A DNA stretch of 64,000 bases from Dyella flagellata. Lineage in GTDB: Bacteria > Pseudomonadota > Gammaproteobacteria > Xanthomonadales > Rhodanobacteraceae. The position numbers and the translations under genes are program-made. Location of the stretch: NCBI RefSeq assembly GCF_030160275.1, contig NZ_BSOA01000053.1, forward strand, positions 1 through 64,000, read 5' to 3'. Of this stretch, positions 38,676-47,690 are shown in pieces (the stretch's first letter is position 1; each line of letters begins with the position of its first letter). Under the pieces are notes generated by a model. It worked only from the letters and a program-made list of their open reading frames with translations. It had not been told where the DNA came from and ran no database searches.

Positions 38676-40334
38676 TTACTTCACCCACAGCCGCAAGGGG
38701 GGAGCAAAGCGAGAGATCTCCCTTTGCTCCTCCTGGACCGCATCATGCAGCATTGCGGTTAGCTGGAGCCGATCCCCGGGTATGCGCATATGTAGCAAGC
38801 CATCGAAGATGCGCACATGGTCCCGTATTTCCGGGATGTCCAAGGTGCTTGCACCTAGTTTGGCCGCCAGGAGTTTGCGCTCTTCCGAGTGAAAAACCGC
38901 ATTGGCAACACCGGTTTCTTCCAGCACGCCTTCTACGCGGAGCACGATCCAGCGTTTTCCGTTAGTTTCTCCTCCGCGAAGCACCAGGCTAACGCGGGTG
39001 CAGGCGAGCCTGGAGGTCACATAGACCACAGCTTCGCAAGCCGTTCGATAAGTGGCGGTGAGCACAGCCGGATTCAGTCGACTGAATCCGCGGCCGCTGA
39101 TCTCGCAGCGATAGGCGATGCCGGCTTCATCGAGCGCACGAGCAACCGTTTCATTCAAGGCAGCCGGCAATCCGCGTTCGCGCCATGCCACGGGATGCAT
39201 GTTTTCGGCGAGGCGATACACCTGGCTCTGCGTGTTCAACGCTTGTTTGTAGAAGGCATGGCTTTCGATGTTAGGCACAATACGCCGCATCTGCTCAAGC
39301 AAGCGGCTGTTGGTGATGTGCAAGGTTCCCGCAAGGTATTCCAACGCCTGGGATGTGTGCCGCATCCGCTGCTCGCTAAGCTGGAGACTCTGCCTTGCAA
39401 CGCGTTGCACATTAAGCAAGCTAAGCCGCTCTTCTTCTTCTTTCGCAAGCTGGACGCTGATACGTGCTCCCAGCACAAACAAGGATGTAACGGTAATGGT
39501 CAAAAACGCCATTGCCGTGTAGAGCTGGCTATTCGGAGCCTCTTCTGAAGTAAGCGAGACGGAGATGCAGGCGATAACAAGAGGGCCGCTTATGGCTACA
39601 GCTCGCCAGCCATGTTTCAGCGTCAGCCATGCCATCGGTAAAGCCATGGCTATGGTTGCTATGAGGCGGGTTTGATCGTTGCCTGTCTGGTTTAGCCAAG
39701 CAAGAAGGCAGATCGATGGAATCAGCAGCGTTGCCGTATCGAGCGTCAAACGGCTGCTCAGTATTTTGTGGATCTGTTCGCGCAAGTGGCCTGGCCGTGA
39801 ATCAAGCCATGCCATCAATACCCATGGCACGATGGAGACGATGGCTAGATAAGGGCCTAGGAAAAAATCCACCAGCCATGACGCGGGGGCAAACGGACCT
39901 TGTACCGTTTTTGCCAAGGAGGCGGCGGTCCAGCTGTACGCCATACTACCCAGCGAGACAAGCAGGATGCATGCGAGCAGCGCCTTTATGTCCACCACGT
40001 GTTCCGACTTGGAAGGAAGCGGCGGAAACTTGCTACGGCACCACCATACGATGGGCATGGCTACGGCAAAAGGTGGGATGCACCGAAAAGCGATCCACGC
40101 CTGACCAAGTTCTGTGCAGGGGAGTACTTCGTACGCATTGGGCAGCGCTTCGCCAACAAAAAGCGCAGGCCAAAACCGATAGGGCGTCAAGAGGAGGCAG
40201 GCCAAGCGTATGCCGGCATGAATCGGCCAATGCGCAGTGGATAAAAATGGATGTATCGAGAGATATAGAAGCCCGTAGCCGACCGCAACCCCCAACTGCA
40301 GTAGCCAGTCATTAGCCCACCAGCGCTTCCCCAT
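38676..40334 (-). CDS. MASE1-type membrane protein with degenerate histidine-kinase module
   Basis: A 552-residue protein. The first 320 residues contain about eight to ten hydrophobic segments arranged like a MASE1 sensor domain (YGLLYLSIHPFLSTAHWPIHAGIRLACLLLTPYRFWPALFVGE). A coiled-coil follows (QLAKEEEERLSLLNVQRVARQSLQLSEQRMRH), then a segment aligning with NarX/UhpB-type kinases (LAENMHPVAWRERGLPAALNETVARALDEAGI). The expected phospho-acceptor His-Asp and the N-box Asn are absent (ACEAVVYVTSRL where kinases have EALTNAxKHA), and no glycine-rich ATP lid is seen. It is probably a pseudokinase sensor. The ATG at 40334 is preceded by GGGGGAG. It is divergent from the RND operon. Confidence 0.75.
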   Translation of the reverse strand: MGKRWWANDWLLQLGVAVGYGLLYLSIHPFLSTAHWPIHAGIRLACLLLTPYRFWPALFVGEALPNAYEVLPCTELGQAWIAFRCIPPFAVAMPIVWWCRSKFPPLPSKSEHVVDIKALLACILLVSLGSMAYSWTAASLAKTVQGPFAPASWLVDFFLGPYLAIVSIVPWVLMAWLDSRPGHLREQIHKILSSRLTLDTATLLIPSICLLAWLNQTGNDQTRLIATIAMALPMAWLTLKHGWRAVAISGPLVIACISVSLTSEEAPNSQLYTAMAFLTITVTSLFVLGARISVQLAKEEEERLSLLNVQRVARQSLQLSEQRMRHTSQALEYLAGTLHITNSRLLEQMRRIVPNIESHAFYKQALNTQSQVYRLAENMHPVAWRERGLPAALNETVARALDEAGIAYRCEISGRGFSRLNPAVLTATYRTACEAVVYVTSRLACTRVSLVLRGGETNGKRWIVLRVEGVLEETGVANAVFHSEERKLLAAKLGASTLDIPEIRDHVRIFDGLLHMRIPGDRLQLTAMLHDAVQEEQREISRFAPPLRLWVK

Positions 40335-40520
40335 GCGTTCTCCCCCGCTAAAGAAAATCCCCAAGATGTAGGCGTCCTTGCACAAACACATTCCCGCCAG
40401 ATTAACCTAAGAATAAGACTATGCCGGCTGTGAAGTCTGTGTGAGCAGGGTCAAGAATCGGACAATCGGGTGCCATATTAATGGAGCAGACTCGGGTCCA
40501 GGTACGAATTTTTACGAAAA

Positions 40521-40690
40521 GGCGAGTCCGCGGCGGTTGGCCGCACGCCTTGACTCGCTATCGGCCGCATGGCCGGAGCCTTGAGAATGCAAAGGCCGGT
40601 TAGCACACTTAAAGGGCTTTAAGGCAACCCAAAGTGTCAGCTAAGCCAAGGCAGCTAGCCTGGGTGCCGAACCAAGAACCCACGGTGGAG
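40521..40690 (+). promoter_or_regulatory. Palindrome-rich leader of the RND efflux operon
   Basis: Five consecutive hairpins can be drawn in the 170 nt before the first gene: GCGAGTC/GACTCGC (40522-40558), CGGCC/GGCCG (40562-40575), TTAGC+ACACTT paired with AAGTGT+GCTAA (40600-40644), AGGC/GCCT (40649-40661) and TGGGT/ACCCA (40661-40682), the last ending just before the GGAG ribosome binding site. This resembles a structured 5' leader, but I cannot match it to a riboswitch class I know. Confidence 0.4.
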
Positions 40691-40697
40691 AATGCAG

Positions 40698-42110
40698 GTG
40701 CGGCTGCTTCGTAAGGATTCGCCAGATGGCCGGGCATTGCCTCTGGCCCAGGTACTGCGGCTAGGCATGCTGGCAAGCGCGGTAGCCCTCACCGGCTGTG
40801 CAACCTACTCGCCTTTGCCGCTGGGCGAGGGGCAGGGGGCCAAGGACGTCGCGCACCTCTCTGTCGACACTTCGACCATGCCGCTGCCGGCGCTACGCTC
40901 CCACCCGTTTGATCTCTCCCATGGGATGGACGTCACCGACGTGGCGATCCTGGCGGTTGCCAACAGCCCGGACTTGAAGGTGATGCGCGACCAGCTGGGC
41001 GTGGCGAAGGCCCAGGCCTTCCAGGCCGGCTTGCTGCCGGATCCGCAGATCTCGCTCAACCAGGAATACCTCACCCATCCCATTCCGGGTTTCCGGACCT
41101 CGTCCGCCTACGGCATCAGCGAGGACATCACCAGCCTGCTGCTGCGTTCCACCCGCAAGGCGGCGGCCAATGCGCAGGCCGAACAGGTAAACCTGGACCT
41201 GCTGTGGGCGGAGTGGCAGACGATTGCCCAGGCGCGGCAGCTGTTCAACCAGATCGTGTCCCTGCGGGAACAGCAGCAACAGCTTGCCGCGGAGCAGGCC
41301 GCGTTGAAGCCGGTGGACGGTTATGTGCGCCAGGCTCTGCAGCAGGGCAACCTCACCTTTGATGCCGCCAGTGCCGGCCTCAATGCCTATGCCGATGCGA
41401 CCAAGCGGCTGTCCGATAACACGGTGCAATTGCACCAGGCCGAACACGATCTGCGCTTGCTGCTCGGCCTGGTGCCGGATGCCTCGCTGGACCTGATCGG
41501 GGAGCCCTTCCAGGCTTCGCCGACACCCGACCAAGTGGAAGTCGCGCTGGCCAGCCTGCCGCAGCGGCGTCCGGACCTGCTGGCCTTGCAGGCCGGCTAC
41601 AAATCGCAAGAGGCCACTCTGCGTGGCGCAATTCGCGCGCAGTTCCCCGCGCTGACTTTCGGCGTCGATCGCCAAAGCGATAACTCGGGCGTCGGTTCGC
41701 ACGGCATCAATATCGGTTTTACCTTGCCGCTGTTCGACCGCAACCGCGGCAACATCAAGATTGAAAAGGCGACGCGGCAGCAGCTCAAGGATGACTACGA
41801 AAACCGCGTGCTGAGCACGCGCAACGACATCCGCCAGTTGCAGCTCGACCAGGACACACTGGCCAGGCAGCGCGAGCAGTCGCAAGCGCAATCCAAGCGT
41901 CTGGACCAGGCGCGCAGCGCCGCCGAAAGCGCGTGGCAGAAAGGCCTGCTTGATTGGCCGACCTATTTGTCCATACGCGCCAATGCGCTAAGCGCGGATA
42001 TGGATTACATCGCCGCACGTGATCAGCAATCACAGCAGGCGATCGCGCTGGAAGCCTTGCTAGGCAGTACCGACCTCCAACCCACTTCCGTAGCCGCCTC
42101 CCAACCATGA
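40698..42110 (+). CDS. TolC-family outer-membrane efflux lipoprotein
   Basis: A 470-residue outer-membrane factor of an RND tripartite pump. It has a lipobox (SAVALTGCATY) around residue 34, then two TolC-type coiled-coil repeats (DLKVMRDQLGVAKAQAFQAGLLPDPQIS..., RRPDLLALQAGYKSQEATLRGAIRAQFPALTFG, IGFTLPLFDRNRGNIKIEKATRQQ). The GTG at 40698 is preferred because GGAG ends 7 nt upstream; the ATG at 40692 leaves only 1 nt. Its stop overlaps the adaptor start by 4 nt. It is the first gene of the operon behind a structured leader. Confidence 0.9.
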   Translation: MRLLRKDSPDGRALPLAQVLRLGMLASAVALTGCATYSPLPLGEGQGAKDVAHLSVDTSTMPLPALRSHPFDLSHGMDVTDVAILAVANSPDLKVMRDQLGVAKAQAFQAGLLPDPQISLNQEYLTHPIPGFRTSSAYGISEDITSLLLRSTRKAAANAQAEQVNLDLLWAEWQTIAQARQLFNQIVSLREQQQQLAAEQAALKPVDGYVRQALQQGNLTFDAASAGLNAYADATKRLSDNTVQLHQAEHDLRLLLGLVPDASLDLIGEPFQASPTPDQVEVALASLPQRRPDLLALQAGYKSQEATLRGAIRAQFPALTFGVDRQSDNSGVGSHGINIGFTLPLFDRNRGNIKIEKATRQQLKDDYENRVLSTRNDIRQLQLDQDTLARQREQSQAQSKRLDQARSAAESAWQKGLLDWPTYLSIRANALSADMDYIAARDQQSQQAIALEALLGSTDLQPTSVAASQP

Positions 42111-43237
42111 ATCGATCTGCTCTTACGCGTGCCGCGCTCGCGGCCCTGATGCTTGCTGCACTCGCCGGTTGCGGCAAAGGCGGCGCCGATGACGATGAGG
42201 CGCCAGAGGTGAAGGGCAGTGTGCTGGTCACCACCACAGCGCCGGCCAGCCAGACCTTCCACGACACCATCCAGGCCTGGGGTACGGCCGCGGGCGATCC
42301 GCATCGCGCCGGTACCATCAGCCTGGGACACGGCGGCCAAGTGACCGGCTTGCTGGTGGCTGGTGGACAAACGGTACAGCGCGGGCAGCCCTTGCTGCGC
42401 ATTGCCCCCGACCCGGTGGCTCGCAACGCGTTCCTGCAAGCGCAAAGCGCACTTGAACTTGCCACCGGCGAACTCAAGCGCACCGAGCAGATGGCGGCCC
42501 AGCATTTGGCCACGCAATCGCAGATGGCTACGGCACGCAAGGCGTTGGACGATGCCAAGGCCGGGCTCGAAGCACAGCGCGCACTGGGCGGCGGCACGAC
42601 CGAAGAAACCGTCAATGCACCTGCGGAGGGTGTAATAACCGCCCTCAACGTCAACCTCGGCGATCGCTTCCAGGCCGGTACGGCCTTGATGAGCTTCGCG
42701 CCGGCCCAGGCACTGATCGCGCGCCTTGGCGCGCAGCCGGAAGAGGGCGCGCACTTGAAGCCAGGCATGCCGGTGACCGTGCAAAGCGCCTATGGCAGTG
42801 GTGAAGCTTTGCATGGCCGGCTCGATGTGGTCGGGCGCGCGATCGATGCGCAAACCCATTTGCTGCCGCTGCAAGTCAGCTTGCCGGCGGAAGCGAGCAA
42901 CGTGCTGGTGGCCGGTGCGGCTGTGCAGGCAAGCATCGACACCACCAACTACACCGCCTGGGCGCTGCCGCGCGCGGCCGTGCTGCAGGATGACAAGGGC
43001 GCTTATGTGTTTGTGGTGGACAAGGACAAGGCCAAGCGTATCGATGTCACGTTGAAACATCCGGACGGCGATACGGTCGGCGTGCAAGGTCCGCTCGATG
43101 CCAAGATGCAGGTGATCGTGAGCGGCAATTACGAGCTGGACGATGGCGACGCCGTGCGCGAACACGACGAGCCCGCCAAGGGAGATTCCAGCAAGGACGA
43201 GGATACGGCCAAGGACAAGCAGGAGTCGGCCAAGTGA
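42107..43237 (+). CDS. RND efflux periplasmic adaptor (membrane fusion) lipoprotein
   Basis: A 376-residue HlyD/AcrA-type adaptor with lipobox LAALAGC (Cys22). The barrel-sandwich halves are visible as HGGQVTGLLVAGGQTVQRGQPLLRI and EGVITALNVNLGDRFQAGTALMSF, separated by a short alpha-hairpin (ARNAFLQAQSALELATGELKRTEQ...). The beta-barrel and membrane-proximal parts follow, and the C-terminus is a Lys/Asp/Glu-rich tail. The start overlaps the TolC-like gene (ATGA) and the stop overlaps the GTG start of the permease, so all three are translationally coupled. Confidence 0.9.
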   Translation: MNRSALTRAALAALMLAALAGCGKGGADDDEAPEVKGSVLVTTTAPASQTFHDTIQAWGTAAGDPHRAGTISLGHGGQVTGLLVAGGQTVQRGQPLLRIAPDPVARNAFLQAQSALELATGELKRTEQMAAQHLATQSQMATARKALDDAKAGLEAQRALGGGTTEETVNAPAEGVITALNVNLGDRFQAGTALMSFAPAQALIARLGAQPEEGAHLKPGMPVTVQSAYGSGEALHGRLDVVGRAIDAQTHLLPLQVSLPAEASNVLVAGAAVQASIDTTNYTAWALPRAAVLQDDKGAYVFVVDKDKAKRIDVTLKHPDGDTVGVQGPLDAKMQVIVSGNYELDDGDAVREHDEPAKGDSSKDEDTAKDKQESAK

Positions 43238-46200
43238 ACAATGTGGGGTGGATCCAGCGACATTGGCGTTCGCTGCTTTTCCTGGTGGTTATGTTGGCGA
43301 TTGGCGGCATCGGCAGCGCAGTGTTCATGCCGGTATCCATGTTTCCCAACGTGCAATTCCCGCGCATCGTGCTTTCGCTGGATGCCGGCGATCGCCCCGC
43401 TGACCAGATGGCGATCGCGGTAACTACGCCGATCGAAACTGCACTGCGTCGGGTGCCGGGCGTACGCAACATCCGCTCCACCACCAGCCGTGGCAGTGCG
43501 GATGTTTCGATCACGTTCGACTGGGGCACGGACATGAGTCGTGCGTTTGGCGACGTCAGCGCGGCGGCCAGCCAGGTGTTGCCCGAGTTGCCGGCGGGGA
43601 CGCAGCTCACCACGCGCCGCATGGATCCCAGTTCGTATCCGATGCTGGCCTACAGCCTGCGCTCGCACACCTTGTCACCGAGTGCCTTGTACGACCTGGC
43701 GCAGTATCAGTTGCGACCTTTGCTCAGCGGCATCGCCGGCGTTGCGCGCGTACAAGTGCAGGGCGGGGAAGTAGCCGAATTCCATGCGGACGTGGATCCC
43801 AGCCGCCTGCGCGCGCAGGATCTGAGCCTCACCGACGTGGCCACCGCCGTCAGCCATGCGGCGACCATCGAAGCGATGGGGCACGTCTCCGATCACTACA
43901 AGCTCTATTTGCTGCTGGCGCAGAACCAGCCGCGCACAGTAGAAACGCTACGCCAGGTGGTAGTGCGCGCCGATAGCCATGGCATCGTGCGCCTGGGCGA
44001 TATTGCCGACGTCACGCTCAGCCATGTACCGCAATGGATTCGCGTAACGGCGGATGGCCAGGATGCAGTGTTGATCCAGATCCTGCAGCAACCTGATGGC
44101 AACAGCGTGCAGATCGCGCGCGACGTCAAGCAGCGCCTGCAGGATTACGCGCCGCAGATGCCGGCCGGCGTGCAGGTCGCCAACTGGTACGACCAATCGC
44201 AACTCGTCACCGGTGCGGCCGGCAGCGTGCGCGATGCCATCCTGATCGGCATCGTGCTCGCCGGCCTGGTGCTGTTCCTGTTCCTACGCAATACGCGCGT
44301 GATTTTTGTTGCCATGTTGGTGGTGCCGTCGGTACTGGCGATCACCGTGTTGCTGCTGCACGTGCTGGGCATGAGCTTCAACATGATGACGCTCGGCGGC
44401 ATGGCGGCGGCGGTAGGCCTGATCATCGACGACGTGATCGTGATGCAGGAACACATCATGCGCCGACTGCAAGGCGCAGACGGCGACGTGAGTGCGCGGA
44501 TCGGGCGTGCGGCGTGGGAGTTCACCCGTCCGTTGACCGGTTCCAGCGCGGCGACCGTGGTGATCTTTGTGCCACTGGCGTTCCTCACCGGCGTCACCGG
44601 CGCGTTCTTCAAGGCCTTGTCGCTGACCATGGCCAGCGCCTTGGTGATTTCCTATCTGCTGACCTGGATCGTGGTGCCGTTGCTGTCGGAGCGGTTGCTG
44701 GACCAGCGCCATAGCGCCGATCATTCGGGCGGCCGTGCCACACAGCAGGTCAAGCAGCGTTATGAAAGCGTGCTCAAGCGCTGGTTGCAGCGGCCCATTT
44801 GGATCCTGGCGCTGGTGCTGCCCTTGATTGGCGTCGGCGCATTGGCGTTCAGCCAGGTCGGCACCGGGTTCATGCCGGCCATGGATGAAGGCGGCTTCAC
44901 CTTCGACTACATCTCCAAGCCAGGCACCTCGCTGGAAGAAACCGGACGGCTGCTTACCCAGGTCGAAGCGATCATCCGCGCCAATCCCTACGTGGATACC
45001 TATTCGCGCCGCACCGGCTTGCAGCTTGGCGACGCGCTGACCGAAGCTAATACGGGCGATATTTTCATTCGCCTGAAGACGGGCTCGCGTCCTTCCACCG
45101 AAGAGGTGATGAACGACATTCGCCAGGAAGTGGAAAAGAAAGTGCCGGGCCTCGATGTGGAAGTGTCACAGCTGATGGAAGACATGATCGGCGACCTGGT
45201 GTCCGTGCCGCAGCCGATCGAGATCCAGCTGTACAGCGACAACCCCGAAGAACTCAACGATACCGCGCAGAAAGTCGCCGACGCGCTAGGCAAGATCAGT
45301 GGCGTCAACGGCGTGCTGCCGGGCATCAACCCGGCCGGCGATGCCTTGGTCATGACCGTAGACCCGGCCAAGGCGGCCTTGCAAGGGCTCGATCCCCAGG
45401 CGGTGACGGATCAGGTCAACGCGGCAATCGAAGGTACTATCGCCACGCAACTGCCCACGGACGGCAAGATGGTAGGCGTGCGCGTACGTTTGCCGACTTC
45501 CGCCTATAAGCGGCTGGAACAGGTTTCGGCGCTGCCCATTCGTGCCGCGGACGGCCATTTGCTGCCGTTATCGCAGATCGCCAAGCTTGAGATCGCGCAA
45601 GGACAACCGGAAATCACCCGCAACGATTTGAAGCGCATGGTGGCCGTCACCGGTCGTATCAGCGGGCGCAGCATGGGCTCGGTGATCAACGACGTGAAAG
45701 TGATGCTGGCCAAGCAAGGCATGTTGCCTAAAGGTATGTACTACCAGTTGGGCGGCTTGTACCAGCAGCAACAGGAAGCTTTCAAAGGCTTGACCGTGGT
45801 GCTGCTAGCCGCCATCGCCCTGGTGTTTACGTTGCTGTTGTTCCTCTACGAGAGCTTTCGCGCGGCGCTGGTGATCATGCTGATGCCCTTGCTGGCGATC
45901 GGCGCAGTGTTCATCGGCCTGTGGCTGACCGGCATCGAGCTGAACATCTCCGCGATGATGGGCATGACCATGATCGTGGGCATCGTGACGGAAGTGGCGA
46001 TCTTCTATTTCTCCGAGTTGGAGGAAGTCGCAGGAAAGATGCCGTTGCATGAGGCCTTGCTGGAAGCGGCCCGCCACCGCATGCGGCCGATCCTGATGTC
46101 GACCATGGCGGCGATCCTCACCCTGTTGCCGCTGGCCCTGGCCATCGGCTCCGGCTCGCAGATGCAACAGCCGCTGGCCGTGGCCATCATCTCCGGCCTG

Positions 46201-46269
46201 TTGCTGCAGGTGCCGCTGGTGTTGCTGGTGATGCCAGCTTTGTACGGCGCACTGATGCGCAAACGTTGA
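43234..46269 (+). CDS. RND-family efflux permease
   Basis: A 1,011-residue inner-membrane RND pump with the two-fold repeat of transmembrane segment 1, porter loop, and segments 2-6. Segment 4 contains GLIIDDVIVMQE with the Asp-Asp pair of the proton relay found in drug-type pumps; the second half ends ELNISAMMGMTMIVGIVTEVAIFYFSELEE and LTLLPLALAIGSGSQMQQPLAVAI. The GTG start overlaps the adaptor stop. Substrate is unknown; the sequence is neither AcrB-like nor a clear metal pump. Its last 20 or so codons and the following REP element occur again, degraded, immediately downstream. Confidence 0.93.
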   Translation: MNNVGWIQRHWRSLLFLVVMLAIGGIGSAVFMPVSMFPNVQFPRIVLSLDAGDRPADQMAIAVTTPIETALRRVPGVRNIRSTTSRGSADVSITFDWGTDMSRAFGDVSAAASQVLPELPAGTQLTTRRMDPSSYPMLAYSLRSHTLSPSALYDLAQYQLRPLLSGIAGVARVQVQGGEVAEFHADVDPSRLRAQDLSLTDVATAVSHAATIEAMGHVSDHYKLYLLLAQNQPRTVETLRQVVVRADSHGIVRLGDIADVTLSHVPQWIRVTADGQDAVLIQILQQPDGNSVQIARDVKQRLQDYAPQMPAGVQVANWYDQSQLVTGAAGSVRDAILIGIVLAGLVLFLFLRNTRVIFVAMLVVPSVLAITVLLLHVLGMSFNMMTLGGMAAAVGLIIDDVIVMQEHIMRRLQGADGDVSARIGRAAWEFTRPLTGSSAATVVIFVPLAFLTGVTGAFFKALSLTMASALVISYLLTWIVVPLLSERLLDQRHSADHSGGRATQQVKQRYESVLKRWLQRPIWILALVLPLIGVGALAFSQVGTGFMPAMDEGGFTFDYISKPGTSLEETGRLLTQVEAIIRANPYVDTYSRRTGLQLGDALTEANTGDIFIRLKTGSRPSTEEVMNDIRQEVEKKVPGLDVEVSQLMEDMIGDLVSVPQPIEIQLYSDNPEELNDTAQKVADALGKISGVNGVLPGINPAGDALVMTVDPAKAALQGLDPQAVTDQVNAAIEGTIATQLPTDGKMVGVRVRLPTSAYKRLEQVSALPIRAADGHLLPLSQIAKLEIAQGQPEITRNDLKRMVAVTGRISGRSMGSVINDVKVMLAKQGMLPKGMYYQLGGLYQQQQEAFKGLTVVLLAAIALVFTLLLFLYESFRAALVIMLMPLLAIGAVFIGLWLTGIELNISAMMGMTMIVGIVTEVAIFYFSELEEVAGKMPLHEALLEAARHRMRPILMSTMAAILTLLPLALAIGSGSQMQQPLAVAIISGLLLQVPLVLLVMPALYGALMRKR

Positions 46270-46270
46270 C

Positions 46271-46343
46271 GTAGGCTGGGATGCCAATCCCAGCATTGCC
46301 ATGCTGAGAAGATCGCGGAGCTGGGATTGGCATCCCAGCCTAC
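46271..46343. repeat. REP-type palindrome, copy 8
   Basis: Paired inverted arms, starting 1 nt after the RND permease stop codon. Confidence 0.9.
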
Positions 46344-46359
46344 GTATGCGTCGATGCAT

Positions 46360-46419
46360 CCGACCTGCTGCTGCAGGTGCCGCTGGCTTTGTATGGCGCG
46401 CTGATGCGCAAACGTTGAC
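46360..46419 (+). pseudogene. Duplicated 3' end of the RND permease gene
   Basis: About 60 bp repeat the last codons of the permease (CTGCAGGTGCCGCTGG, then GCGCAAACGTTGAC, ending in the same Arg-Lys-Arg-stop). Compared with the original, 18 nt (six codons) are missing in the middle and a few bases differ. It encodes no protein of its own and is followed by another REP copy in the same register. Confidence 0.85.
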
Positions 46420-46492
46420 GTAGGCTGGGATGAAAATCCCAGCATTGCCATGCTGAGAAGATCGCGAAGCTGGGATTGGCATCCCAGCCTAC
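46420..46492. repeat. REP-type palindrome, copy 9
   Basis: Paired inverted arms at the same distance from the duplicated stop codon as copy 8 from the true one, with nearly identical spacer (CATTGCCATGCTGAGAAGAT). It is part of the tandem duplication unit. Confidence 0.9.
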
Positions 46493-46599
46493 GCATGCGC
46501 TGATGTATCCGGGCAGATCTTCCGCTAATCGCTCGCTGCGGATCGTTTAAAGACGAGTTTCTGCGGGTTTGGATATTTCCTCACTCGTCATCAGTGCCA

Positions 46600-47664
46600 T
46601 TAGAGGGCCTGGAGGAAGGACTTCAAGTCTTCCCTTTCCTCGACAGTGAGCTGCAACGGATGACCCGCCTGCAGGCTGCGATAGTAAACCTCGCGATCGA
46701 TCGCATCATCCAGCGTCGCCACGCTCCCATCGTGCATGTAGGGTGCCGTATGCGACACGTCGCGTAGGGATGGCGTTCGAAACAGGCCGATATCAGCAGG
46801 GTCCTGGGTGATATTGAAGCGACCCAGTTGCGCTTCATCCGCATGGGTGGCGACGCGATTGCCAAGGGCACCACCTTGCAGGGAACGCTTGATCACATCT
46901 TCAGTAAGAGCAGGCAGGTTTGCAGTGATGGCATCGAGGCCCACACCCGTGCGATGGTAGGCATGGTCTGTCAGCATCGCGGGCGTGCCTTCCAATCGAT
47001 GGCATTCGGCACAGTGTCCTTTGCCTTGGAAGATGGCAAGACCTAATAGCGCGCGTGGACTTAGCTGTGTTTTGTCGTGACGCGCGGCGTAGCGATCGTA
47101 GGCGCTCTCTGGCGATCTCAATGACCGAACATAGGCCGCCAACGCGGCGGCCATGTGTTCGGAAGAGATGGCGGGCTTGGCGTCAGGAAATGCCTGCTTA
47201 AAAGCTTGCGCGTAGGCCGGGTCTCCCTGCACGCGCTCAAGTAATTGAGCTTGGTCATGCAATCCCATCTCCACCGGATTGGTCAGCGGGTCCATCACGG
47301 CCTGATCCAAGGCGCTACGCCGGCCATCCCAAAAAAAGGCCGTTTCCTGCGCATCCGCAAGCGTCATCAAGCTCGGCGTATTGCGCGTACCCGTGCGTCC
47401 TTCCACGCCAACCGCCACCTGTCGCCCATCCGTATAGTCTTTTTCGGGCATGTGGCACGACGCACAGCGGACTTTGCCATCGGCACTGAGATGGGAATCG
47501 TTGAAGAGCTGTTTGCCCAGGGCGATGCGTTGGGCGAGCAGTACTTGCGTATCCGGCTGCCGCCCGGATTGATGACCGACAACAACTGCGCCCACGACCA
47601 GACCGCCGAACAGGGCGATTAGCCCTATGCGGCGGAATAAGCGTGATGTCGGCGACTCCAACAA
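46600..47664 (-). CDS. Di-haem cytochrome c peroxidase/MauG-family protein
   Basis: A 354-residue protein with an N-terminal membrane anchor or signal (RRIGLIALFGGLVVGAVVV) and two c-type haem sites, CASCH at residues 67-71 and CAECH at 218-222. Conserved surrounding text includes LGKQLFNDSHLSADGKVRCASCH, GTRNTPSLM, FWDGRR and FRTPSLRDVSHTAPYMHDGS, all typical of bacterial di-haem peroxidases (CcpA/MauG), which act in the periplasm. The first codon appears to be TTG at 47664 (AGGA about 8 nt upstream); no in-frame ATG precedes the anchor. It lies 26 nt after the lipoprotein gene, probably in one operon. Confidence 0.9.
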   Translation of the reverse strand: MLESPTSRLFRRIGLIALFGGLVVGAVVVGHQSGRQPDTQVLLAQRIALGKQLFNDSHLSADGKVRCASCHMPEKDYTDGRQVAVGVEGRTGTRNTPSLMTLADAQETAFFWDGRRSALDQAVMDPLTNPVEMGLHDQAQLLERVQGDPAYAQAFKQAFPDAKPAISSEHMAAALAAYVRSLRSPESAYDRYAARHDKTQLSPRALLGLAIFQGKGHCAECHRLEGTPAMLTDHAYHRTGVGLDAITANLPALTEDVIKRSLQGGALGNRVATHADEAQLGRFNITQDPADIGLFRTPSLRDVSHTAPYMHDGSVATLDDAIDREVYYRSLQAGHPLQLTVEEREDLKSFLQAL

Positions 47665-47690
47665 AGGCGTGTCCTGACTGCCTGGTTGAA

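Noticed and set aside
40521-40690. Assigning the RND leader to a known riboswitch class
   Set aside because: I could not match consensus loops of ykkC-type guanidine, yybP-ykoY or NiCo classes by eye.
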